Positions 1 through 6,946 of a stretch of DNA of 13,057 bases are shown in pieces. A program made the translations under genes and the position numbers. The notes under the pieces were generated by a model that did no database searches, was not told where the DNA came from, and saw nothing but the letters and a program-made list of their open reading frames with translations. Within the stretch, counting starts at the first letter, position 1. Each line of letters starts with the position of its first letter. Location of the stretch: contig JAITTM010000192.1 in assembly GCA_031286975.1 (NCBI GenBank), positions 1-13,057 on the forward strand, given 5' to 3'. The DNA comes from Coriobacteriales bacterium. Lineage in GTDB: Bacteria > Actinomycetota > Coriobacteriia > Coriobacteriales > UBA8131.

Positions 1-1145
1 CAGCGACCGGCTCCCAGGAAGCGCCCGATATTATCCGCGACCCTTACCTGAGCACCACTGTGTGGCGCCTCGATGTACTGACCGCCGCCGATGGAGAGCG
101 CAACGTGTGATTTGGTCCAGAGAATATCGCCGGCTTCAGCTGCATAGGCGGGAACCTGGATGGGGGCACCTTCGCCCATGCCCACGCCACTGCGGGTAAG
201 GGAGAGGCCTGCCTTTGTGTAGCACCACCAGATAAGACCTGAACAGTCAAAGGTATTGGGGCCTGTCGCGCCCCACTCATACCAGCAACCGATGCGTGAC
301 CAAGCGGCATCGACAACGCTGTCAAAGGTCTCGCCGTTATAGGGAATCGACTCCCAGCCGTCGGTATAGCCACCGCCACCGCCCCTGTTTGCGGCTGCTG
401 CTGCGGCAGCTGCAGCAGCCTCGGCGGCACGACGCTGACGCTCTTCTTCCGCGCGGCGCTCTTCTTCGATAAGCTGTGCGACCTCGGCCTCAAGATTGGC
501 TACCAAGGCGTCATACTCGGCAACCATCTGCTCGGCACGCACTCGGATTGCCTCGGCCTCAGCCAGGCGGTCAGCCGCAATCTTCTCCTGCGCGGTGTAC
601 TCGTCATGTGCGTCCTGCGCCTCTTGGCGGGCGATCTTGGTTTGAGCTATAAGGTTGGCGTTCTCCTGGTTTATGCCGTTGAGCAAATCCCAGCTGGTGG
701 TGAACTCTTCAAAGGAATGCGCTCCAAACAGCACGTCAAGAAACGAGAGCGGACCACTCTTGTACATGGAGGTCGCGCGGGCGGCCAGCTTGGCCTGACC
801 ATCGGCGATCTGCGTCTCCGCCAACTCGATCCTGCCTTGCGCTTCTGCCATCGCGGTCAAAGCCGCCTCATGAGCCTCGAGGGCGACATAGTAGTCGTTC
901 TCAGCCTGATAAAGCTCTGCCTCCCACTCGTCCAACTGCGCTTTTGCCGCATCAGCCTCAGCCTGTTTCTCGGCGGAGGTGACAGCGAATGCCTGTAGGG
1001 GCGAAAGCGCGGACGAGGCGGCGACAGCAGCGACGGATGTGGTTATCAAACCGAGAAAACGGCGGCGGCTCAAGCCCCTTTGTGAAGGATTCGCCTGCTT
1101 GTCTTCTGCTTTCGATGATTCGATTCTTAAGGTATCTGGCAGCAT
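1..1145 (-). CDS. Tat-type secreted NlpC/P60 peptidoglycan endopeptidase (3' end outside window)
   Basis: Probable D,L-endopeptidase that cuts peptidoglycan stem peptides outside the membrane. 381 codons are visible and the frame is still open at the window edge. Residues 26-32 (SRRRFLG) fit the twin-arginine motif, followed by an Ala/Ser-rich hydrophobic stretch ending in AFA at 52-54, a likely signal peptidase site. Residues about 56-255 are rich in Ala, Glu and Gln and look like a long coiled coil, as in CwlO/PcsB/Rip proteins. An Ala run and a Gly-rich linker (RGGGGGY) lead to the NlpC/P60 domain, with the nucleophile in FDCSGL (Cys301), His347 in KSHVAL and a probable third residue His362 in APHSG. 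The start at 1145 has AAGGAG (around 1154-1159) eight bases upstream. The gene has its own promoter and is divergent from the aminotransferase operon. The family call is firm. Tat export is inferred from the motif. Confidence 0.93.
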   Translation of the reverse strand, partial: MLPDTLRIESSKAEDKQANPSQRGLSRRRFLGLITTSVAAVAASSALSPLQAFAVTSAEKQAEADAAKAQLDEWEAELYQAENDYYVALEAHEAALTAMAEAQGRIELAETQIADGQAKLAARATSMYKSGPLSFLDVLFGAHSFEEFTTSWDLLNGINQENANLIAQTKIARQEAQDAHDEYTAQEKIAADRLAEAEAIRVRAEQMVAEYDALVANLEAEVAQLIEEERRAEEERQRRAAEAAAAAAAAAANRGGGGGYTDGWESIPYNGETFDSVVDAAWSRIGCWYEWGATGPNTFDCSGLIWWCYTKAGLSLTRSGVGMGEGAPIQVPAYAAEAGDILWTKSHVALSIGGGQYIEAPHSGAQVRVADNIGRFLGAGR

Positions 1146-1199
1146 CTTTTAAGCTCCTTTGCCCTTTTACCCAGTGGTTATTCCATTTCCAAACACCAG

Positions 1200-1228
1200 A
1201 TACTAACACTACTGTGCGCAAGGGTCAA
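1200..1228 (-). promoter_or_regulatory. Promoter of the NlpC/P60 gene
   Basis: On the minus strand TTGACC (1228-1223) and TAGTAT (1205-1200) are separated by exactly 17 bases, a good match to a sigma-70-type housekeeping promoter. The predicted RNA start is near 1193, leaving a leader of about 48 bases that contains the AAGGAG ribosome site before the ATG at 1145. Confidence 0.7.
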
Positions 1229-1269
1229 CCGCTGAACCGCTCCGCAATCCATCCGTAACCTTTGCCTTT

Positions 1270-1280
1270 GCACCTGGTGC
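1270..1280. promoter_or_regulatory. 11-base palindrome in the divergent promoter region
   Basis: GCACC-T-GGTGC is a perfect inverted repeat lying just upstream of the proposed promoter of the aminotransferase operon, and about 40 bases upstream of the NlpC/P60 promoter. Its position would suit an operator for a dimeric regulator. It is short enough to arise by chance, and no known regulator site was recognised. Confidence 0.3.
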
Positions 1281-1285
1281 GCAGC

Positions 1286-1313
1286 CTTGCATTGGGCAGC
1301 TATTCACTATAAC
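1286..1313 (+). promoter_or_regulatory. Possible promoter of the aminotransferase-murT-gatD operon
   Basis: The only AT-rich stretch before the operon contains TATAAC at 1308-1313. CTTGCA at 1286-1291 gives a weak -35 element with a 16-base spacer. RNA would start near 1320, downstream of the upstream-most in-frame TTG at 1287. This supports the GTG at 1347, which has GGAG at 1339-1342, as the true start. The -35 match is poor. Confidence 0.4.
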
Positions 1314-1346
1314 ATACTTGGCTTGAGTAAATTGGAATGGAGAGAT

Positions 1347-2600
1347 GTGGATACAACGATATTCGAAACCCATGAGTCGAATGTGCGCTCATATTGCAGG
1401 AGTTTTCCGGTAGTATTCGATTATGCAAAAGGCTCGATACTTAAAAGTGTCGAGGGACGCGAATACCTCGATTTCTTCTGTGGGGCTGGCGCACTCAACT
1501 ACGGTCATAACAACGACCTCTTCAAGCAGCGCATCCTCGACTACATCGAGCAGGACTCGATAATCCACTCACTGGATATGTACTCGGTAGCCAAGGCGGA
1601 CTTCATCGAGTACTTCGTGCGGGATATCCTCGCTCCCCGTGGCTTGGATTACAAGCTGCAATTCACCGGACCTACCGGCACCAATGCTGTCGAAGCGAGT
1701 CTCAAGCTCGCCCGCAAATACACCAAGCGTACCAACGTCTTCGCCCTCAATGGCTGCTTTCATGGCATGACCTTGGGTGCTCTGGCGCTCACAACCGACC
1801 TACAGCAGCGCGCAGGCGGCGGCGTACCCCTGCAAAACGTCGTGCATTGCCCCGCGCCCTACCAATACGGCGACGAGCACGCTCTGCGTGCCATCGAGGA
1901 TCTGCTCACTGACGACCATTCCGGTGTGGAGAAGCCCGCGGCCATCGTCATCGAGACCGTTCAGGCAGAGGGCGGCATCCACGTGTTCTCAGACACCTAC
2001 CTGCAAGGCATCCGCAGCATCTGTGACCGCCACGACATCCTCATGATCGTCGACGATATCCAGGTGGGTTGCGGACGCACGGGCACGTTTTTCTCCTTTG
2101 AACGCGCGGGTATCGTGCCTGACATGGCGATCCTCTCCAAATCCATCAGTGGCTACGGCCTGCCCTTCTCACTCGTCCTGATCAAGCCTCAGTTCGACAT
2201 CTGGGAGCCCGGCGAGCACAGCGGCACCTTTAGGGGCAACACGCTGGCCATGATTGCCGGCAAGGCCGCGCTTGAGTTGGTGCACAGCGGCGAGATAGAC
2301 CGGGGCACGCAGGCGCGCGAGGCCATCGTCAAGGACTTTCTTACGCAACGTATCGCACCAATGTCGCCGGACTTCGCGGTGCGCGGCGTTGGTCTTATCT
2401 GGGGCATCGACACCAAGGACGGTGCTCTTGCGGATAAAATCGTGCGCAACTGCTTTGAGAGCGGCCTCATCATCGAGCGCGCTGGGCGCGCATCGCAGGT
2501 GGTCAAGCTCATGCCCTCGCTGGTGATACCCGAAGAGCAACTGCTGCAAGGCCTGGCGATCATAGAGGCTGCCGTCAAAGACGCGCTCGGCGTGGCGTGA
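1347..2600 (+). CDS. ectB: EctB-type diaminobutyrate--2-oxoglutarate aminotransferase
   Basis: A class III PLP-dependent aminotransferase of 417 residues. EctB family enzymes convert L-aspartate 4-semialdehyde plus glutamate to L-2,4-diaminobutyrate in the cytoplasm. The match is close along the length: RSYCRSFPVVF near the N terminus, GAGALNYGHNN, the phosphate-binding GPTGTNAVEASL, CFHGMTLGAL, DDIQVGCGRTG (Asp236 for the pyridine nitrogen), LSKSISGYGLP with the PLP lysine at 265, and GTFRGN. The GTG start (1347) gives an N terminus matching family members, and GGAG lies four bases before it. No ectA or ectC is present in the window, so ectoine synthesis is not suggested. murT begins 19 bases after the stop, so the pair is probably cotranscribed and the product may feed the downstream ligase. 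Another omega-amino or semialdehyde substrate cannot be excluded. Confidence 0.88.
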   Translation: MDTTIFETHESNVRSYCRSFPVVFDYAKGSILKSVEGREYLDFFCGAGALNYGHNNDLFKQRILDYIEQDSIIHSLDMYSVAKADFIEYFVRDILAPRGLDYKLQFTGPTGTNAVEASLKLARKYTKRTNVFALNGCFHGMTLGALALTTDLQQRAGGGVPLQNVVHCPAPYQYGDEHALRAIEDLLTDDHSGVEKPAAIVIETVQAEGGIHVFSDTYLQGIRSICDRHDILMIVDDIQVGCGRTGTFFSFERAGIVPDMAILSKSISGYGLPFSLVLIKPQFDIWEPGEHSGTFRGNTLAMIAGKAALELVHSGEIDRGTQAREAIVKDFLTQRIAPMSPDFAVRGVGLIWGIDTKDGALADKIVRNCFESGLIIERAGRASQVVKLMPSLVIPEEQLLQGLAIIEAAVKDALGVA

Positions 2601-2619
2601 TGCGCGCGGCATTGGCCCG

Positions 2620-4092
2620 ATGATGCAAAGGCTCCGATTCTTCTGTGCACTCTGGATAGCCAAGCTTTTAACCCGCGCGCTCAAGGCAGTGGGACGCCCA
2701 GCCACCCAGTTACCCGGCAAGACGGCGCTGCGCATCTGCCCTGACTTCTTGGGGCGCATCGGACGGCCAAAGACCCTCATCGCGGTGACGGGCACCAACG
2801 GCAAGACCACCGTCTGCAACATCCTGGCAGATGCCCTTGAATACCTGGGCTATCGCGTTGCCAACAATAGTTTTGGCTCGAACCTCAATGCGGGCATCGC
2901 TTCGACACTTCTGGCGGATGCCACTCTCAGCGGCAAGGCGCGTGCGCAGTTTGCCCTGCTGGAGGTGGACGAGCGGTCTTCTCGCCTGATTTATCCCTTT
3001 ATCACGCCGGATTATCTGGTGTGCACCAACCTGTTCAGGGATTCGGTGGGGCGCAACGCGCATACCGAGTATATCGCCTATGTCATCAACAGCGCGCTGC
3101 CGCCCGTGACGCGGCTCATCTTGAACGCGGATGACCTGGTGAGCTCGATGTTGGGCACGCCGAGCAACCCACGCTCCTACTTTGGCATCGACCGCCTCAA
3201 CAGCGATACGCCTACCGCTGACAGCCTGTCGCGCGACATCATCGTCTGCGCTGAATGCGGTAGTCTGCTGGAATACGAGTACGTGCGCTACCATCATCTG
3301 GGCAAGGCGCACTGCCCCAATTGCACCTTCGGGTCGCATGACAGCGATTACCTCGTGACGGACATCGACGACGCCGGGCAGATCCTGACCCTGCAAACGC
3401 CGGAGGGCAACCTACCCTTCAGGCTGATAGCGCACAGCATCTTTAATGTCTACAACCAGCTGGCGGCTCTGGCGGTGTTGCTTGAGCTGGGCATCGAGCA
3501 CGAGCGGCTGCAAGCAGCCTTTGGCGCCGTGAAGCTCGCCGAGTCCCGTTTTTCTGAGGAGAAGATCGGGGATGTCTCACTGGTGATGCAGTTAGCCAAA
3601 GGGCAAAACGCCATCGCCTGCTCACGCGCCTTTGACTACATTGCCGGTGCACCTGGTCGCAAGGCGGTGATCCTGAACCTGGATGACTACTTTGACGCGC
3701 GCGGCGGCAGCGAGAACATCACCTGGCTTTATGACTGCGACTACGAGTACCTGACAGACCCCAGCATCGCGCAGCTGGTGCTGGGCGGCGTGCGCAGCTA
3801 CGACCACTATCTGCGGCTATTGATCGCGGGTGTGTCGCCGGAGCGCATGGAGCGCACCCGTGACGAGCAGGACACGGCTGACCTGGTGGATCTCGAGGGC
3901 ATCGACGCCATCTACATCTGTTATGACGTGTACACCGTGCCCATGGCCAACGCCGTGCGCGACAGGCTCCGCGCGCGCCTGCAGGGGCGCAGGCAGGAGG
4001 GGGCAGGCACGAGCACGGAGGCAGCGGCAAATGCGGGAACAAAGCCGGGCGTAGAGAGAGACGCGCGCGCAGGGAGAGGTGATGCCCCGTGA
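2620..4092 (+). CDS. murT: MurT-like Mur ligase, lipid II isoglutaminyl synthase subunit family, divergent
   Basis: 490 residues, Mur ligase core plus the C-terminal MurT domain (DUF1727). In known systems MurT activates the D-Glu alpha-carboxylate of lipid II with ATP, and GatD supplies ammonia. Seen here: ATP loop GTNGKTT at 58-64 (Lys62), LNADD, and a zinc ribbon with Cys210/213 and Cys232/235. Departures from my recollection of S. aureus MurT: the motif after TN(L/F)FRD, usually DRYGE-like, reads GRNAH (144-148); the NPAG(M/F)N region reads KGQNAIAC; and the DGRD-(T/V)SW motif holding the triad Asp reads DARGGSENITW (359-369), placing Asn366 where Asp is expected. The tail from about residue 450 is charged, Ala/Gly-rich and probably disordered. 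There is no clear ribosome site, so translation may be coupled to the gene before it. It overlaps gatD by four bases. The family is firm, but the usual amidation activity is doubtful. Confidence 0.9.
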   Translation: MMQRLRFFCALWIAKLLTRALKAVGRPATQLPGKTALRICPDFLGRIGRPKTLIAVTGTNGKTTVCNILADALEYLGYRVANNSFGSNLNAGIASTLLADATLSGKARAQFALLEVDERSSRLIYPFITPDYLVCTNLFRDSVGRNAHTEYIAYVINSALPPVTRLILNADDLVSSMLGTPSNPRSYFGIDRLNSDTPTADSLSRDIIVCAECGSLLEYEYVRYHHLGKAHCPNCTFGSHDSDYLVTDIDDAGQILTLQTPEGNLPFRLIAHSIFNVYNQLAALAVLLELGIEHERLQAAFGAVKLAESRFSEEKIGDVSLVMQLAKGQNAIACSRAFDYIAGAPGRKAVILNLDDYFDARGGSENITWLYDCDYEYLTDPSIAQLVLGGVRSYDHYLRLLIAGVSPERMERTRDEQDTADLVDLEGIDAIYICYDVYTVPMANAVRDRLRARLQGRRQEGAGTSTEAAANAGTKPGVERDARAGRGDAP

Positions 4093-4886
4093 GGATCGAA
4101 GTGCTCTACCCCGAACTCGGCAACCTATATGGCGACGGACAGAACATGCGCTACCTCGGTCTCTGCGTACCGGAGGCGGAGTTCTTGCAGACACATCTGC
4201 CCGATGTGCCCGCTTTTGTCACCAGACCTGTTGACTTGGTGTACCTGGGGCCCCTCACCGAGCGCGGCCAGCAGCGTGTGGTCGCGGCGCTTATGCCCTA
4301 CCGCACACGCATCCAGGAGCTTATCGAGGGCGGCACCGTCTTCTTGTTCACGGGCAACGCCTTTGAGGTTCTGTGTACCCGTATCACCAACGTGACGCAA
4401 GGCTGCGAGACCTCGGGGCTGGGCATCTTCGACCTACAGGTGAGCACCGACCTCTTTGCCCGCTTTAACGGCAAGGTGTTGGGCGATCTTGCGGGCGTGC
4501 CAGTCGGGACAGTTGGGGCAACCGGAGACGGTATCGGAGCAGTTGGGCGGACAGTCATGCCCAACATCGAGATCGTGGGCTTTAAGAGCCAGTTCAGTCA
4601 GGTTGTGGGCGATAACAGCGCATCGTACTTCGTGCGCTGTATACGGGGCGCGGGCCTGAACACACAGAGTCAACTTGAGGGTCTGCACATCAACAACTTC
4701 TTTGGCACCAGCCTATTGGGGCCGCTGCTCATCCTCAACCCGCTATTCACGCGCCACCTGCTGAGGCTCTTGGGTGTTGCGCAGCCCACACTCGCCTTTG
4801 AGGACGCGATTATCAGCGCCTATAACGAGCGACTCAAGGAGTTCAAGGATCCCAAAACAGCAGGCTTCGACGGCAAGGGACACTAA
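4089..4886 (+). CDS. gatD: GatD-like class I glutamine amidotransferase homologue lacking the catalytic Cys and His
   Basis: 265 residues, GTG start inside the murT stop region (GTGA overlap), the usual murT-gatD arrangement. GatD is the CobB/CobQ-like glutaminase that feeds ammonia to MurT. Family features remain: YPELGNLYGDGQN at the N terminus, LVYLGPLTER, GLGIFDL, and the C-terminal block EGLHINNFFGTSLLGPLL ending in LNP. The nucleophile elbow, ICGGYQ in S. aureus GatD, reads FTGNAFE (residues 87-93), so Gly89 stands at the catalytic Cys. The GTYLHGP block reads GTSLLGP, so Leu210 replaces the catalytic His. The GFENH segment reads GFKSQ. Glutaminase activity should be absent, so the protein may be a structural partner or an allosteric subunit of MurT. 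The stop codon overlaps that of the convergent asparagine synthetase. Family call firm; loss of activity is inferred from alignment by eye. Confidence 0.88.
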   Translation: MRIEVLYPELGNLYGDGQNMRYLGLCVPEAEFLQTHLPDVPAFVTRPVDLVYLGPLTERGQQRVVAALMPYRTRIQELIEGGTVFLFTGNAFEVLCTRITNVTQGCETSGLGIFDLQVSTDLFARFNGKVLGDLAGVPVGTVGATGDGIGAVGRTVMPNIEIVGFKSQFSQVVGDNSASYFVRCIRGAGLNTQSQLEGLHINNFFGTSLLGPLLILNPLFTRHLLRLLGVAQPTLAFEDAIISAYNERLKEFKDPKTAGFDGKGH

Positions 4887-6898
4887 TCGATGAATTCCCG
4901 CAACCACAGCTCGACGTTGAGCAGTCGCCAGAACACCATGGTTGACGCTTCGCCGCTGCCGTCGCAAAAGGCGTTGTAGGCTTCCATTATCTGAGGCTGG
5001 TTGAAATAGGGGCGCGCAGCGAAGCTCGGGGATCGCAAAATCTCGTGGAACGTCTCCTTGAGCACCCCAAACCACTCGTCCTCGGGTGTGGAGAAACCCA
5101 CCTTGTTGCGCCGCCCCCATATCTCCTTGGGCAGGATATCCTCAATTGAATCGCTCAGGACACGCTTGTTCCAACTGTTCTTGATGATGGCCTCGTCATC
5201 AAGCGAGAAGATGTAGCGCACCAGATCCTTATCCAAAAAGGGCGAGCGATTCTCTACGCCAAAACGCGCGGTGTTGCGATCGACATAGCGGATGCTGCAG
5301 GGGGTCGAATCGTAAAAGAGGTCATTCATCAACCGGAGCTTGAGGTTGTCGCTCACCGCATCGAGCTTCTCGCCCGCAAAGCGCGCGGTGAACTCCTGGT
5401 TAAGAAAGGTCGTGCTGTCAAAGGACTTCTTGGAGCTCAGGCGAGCAAAGAGCTTGAAGCGCACAAGCCGCAACATCTTATCCGACGCTAAAACCAGCTC
5501 CTTGAACAGCCTGAGGTAGCGTTTGCGCGCAAGCAGCTGCCTGAAATAGACGAGATAGTAGGGCACGTACCCTGCCAGCATTTCATCGGCACCCTCGCCG
5601 TCGAGCAGCACCTTGACCTGCGAGGAGGCCGCCCGTGTCACGCGATACTGCGCGTAGGGGCCCGTGCTGATGAGCGGCTCCTCCTGGGTGCGGATAAAAT
5701 CGTGCAGATCCTCCAAAAACTCCTCCGGTTTAGGTGCGACCTTGTGCACCCTGAGCGTCTGCGGGTAGCGGTTGGCAACCGCGTCGATGTAGCGCTCTTC
5801 ATCGTTGACGGAATGCGGGAACACCGCCGAGAAGGCCTGCTGCACCGCGCCCACGGCCACAGTCGCCTGCGGTTCGTCACGCATGAGGTTGCAGATGACC
5901 GCCACCACGGCAGATGAGTCCATGCCGCCCGAAAGGGTGCAGCCTGCCGCTGCCTCGCCACGCAGGCGCAGGCGCACCGACTGCCTGAACTCCTGGGCAA
6001 ACCGTGCCTGCGCGCTTGTATCAAAGCGGCGATGCGTGCTGCTGTGAGCGCTCGCCGTGAGGTCACGTTGCAGGGTCGAGTAGGTCTCGACGCTGATCCC
6101 CTCTGCCGAGGCAGTGAGCATCTGCCCGGGCAGCAGACGCTTGATGCCAGCAAAGAAGGTCTCCTTGCCGTCGTCATGCACGCGGTATCTGAGGTAGCGA
6201 TAGATGATGCGATCGTTGGGCTTGCGCTCGATGCGCCCACTGAATACCAGCGGCTTGAGCTCCGAAGCAAAGAGCAAGCCGGGGAGAAGCGAAGAAGCCG
6301 GAGAAATATCCGCAGTCGCTGGGCTGAGCTCTTTGCCTGCGCGCTGTGCGCTGTGCTCAGGATGGTCCAATGGGGCTGATGGCGCTTCTGCCAAGGCTGC
6401 GTAGTGCAGGGGTTTGATGCCAAAATGATCACGTGCGAGGATGAGCGTGTGCTCGGCGGTGTTGTAGAGTGCGAGGGCAAAGGCACCGTTAAAGCGGTCG
6501 AAAGCGGCAGTGCCCCAAGCGCTGTAGGCGGCGAGCATGACCTCGGCATCGGTCTGCGCCTTGAGGCTGGCACCGGTTGCACGCAGCTCCTCGACGAGCT
6601 CCTGCCGGTTATACAGCGCTCCATCGACGAGCAAGACCAGACGCCCGTCGCCTGAGCGCAGTGGCTGCTCGCCATCCACGGATACCGAGGCCACTAGCTG
6701 CCGCGCCTCCAACACATCGGCCGGTGCCTGCTCGGCAGCTTCAAACGCGCGAGCCTTCGCCCAGCGATGCACGAGCCCAACACCCACGCCCACAAACCTG
6801 CCCTCACCATCAGGGCCACGATGCGCCAGGCACTCGCCCATGCTGGCAAGCAGCTCGTTTCCGGCATCGATATCGTAGTATCCCGCGATTCCACTCAT
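4883..6898 (-). CDS. asnB: AsnB-type asparagine synthetase with a degenerate glutaminase domain
   Basis: 671 residues: N-terminal Ntn-type glutaminase domain (about 1-215) and C-terminal ATP-pyrophosphatase synthetase domain. Family members adenylate a carboxylate and transfer ammonia; some (LtsA, B. subtilis AsnB) amidate diaminopimelate in peptidoglycan precursors. The protein begins MSGIAGYYD where active enzymes have MCGI, so the nucleophile Cys2 is Ser. The glutamine pocket motif NGEIYN reads DGALYN (92-97), and the Arg of HxRLSI is not evident. HRGPDGEG, TDAEV, RDHFGIKP and FASELKPL persist. The synthetase half is intact: LSGGMDSS (321-328), DGEGADE (432-438), DRNTARFGVENRSPFLD, and KVGFSTPE. 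A low-complexity insert lies at about 172-205. TAAGGAG (6917-6911) lies 12 bases before the start. Beta-lactam synthetases are relatives that lost Cys2 and use a non-ammonia nucleophile, so an amine acceptor or free ammonia is likely here. It is the last gene of the minus-strand run. Confidence 0.9.
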   Translation of the reverse strand: MSGIAGYYDIDAGNELLASMGECLAHRGPDGEGRFVGVGVGLVHRWAKARAFEAAEQAPADVLEARQLVASVSVDGEQPLRSGDGRLVLLVDGALYNRQELVEELRATGASLKAQTDAEVMLAAYSAWGTAAFDRFNGAFALALYNTAEHTLILARDHFGIKPLHYAALAEAPSAPLDHPEHSAQRAGKELSPATADISPASSLLPGLLFASELKPLVFSGRIERKPNDRIIYRYLRYRVHDDGKETFFAGIKRLLPGQMLTASAEGISVETYSTLQRDLTASAHSSTHRRFDTSAQARFAQEFRQSVRLRLRGEAAAGCTLSGGMDSSAVVAVICNLMRDEPQATVAVGAVQQAFSAVFPHSVNDEERYIDAVANRYPQTLRVHKVAPKPEEFLEDLHDFIRTQEEPLISTGPYAQYRVTRAASSQVKVLLDGEGADEMLAGYVPYYLVYFRQLLARKRYLRLFKELVLASDKMLRLVRFKLFARLSSKKSFDSTTFLNQEFTARFAGEKLDAVSDNLKLRLMNDLFYDSTPCSIRYVDRNTARFGVENRSPFLDKDLVRYIFSLDDEAIIKNSWNKRVLSDSIEDILPKEIWGRRNKVGFSTPEDEWFGVLKETFHEILRSPSFAARPYFNQPQIMEAYNAFCDGSGEASTMVFWRLLNVELWLREFID

Positions 6899-6946
6899 AG
6901 ATTCCGCGTACTCCTTAGGGTCTTCTCAACAACATTTTTTGTCGCG

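Noticed and set aside
1287..1346. TTG at 1287 as the start of the aminotransferase
   Set aside because: The probable promoter -10 element lies downstream of it, the added 20 residues do not match the family, and the GTG at 1347 has GGAG before it.
2169..2822. Long minus-strand open frame across the ectB-murT junction
   Set aside because: It is antisense to two well-supported genes, shows no recognisable domain and has biased composition typical of a shadow frame.
4374..4376. Cys96 of GatD as a replacement nucleophile
   Set aside because: It lies seven residues past the nucleophile-elbow position, beyond the turn, and the catalytic His is also missing.
6896..6898. A start of the asparagine synthetase elsewhere, so that a Cys would follow the initiator Met
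   Set aside because: The GIAGYY block aligns directly with the family N terminus, so residue 2 is the nucleophile position, and no nearby alternative start places a Cys there.
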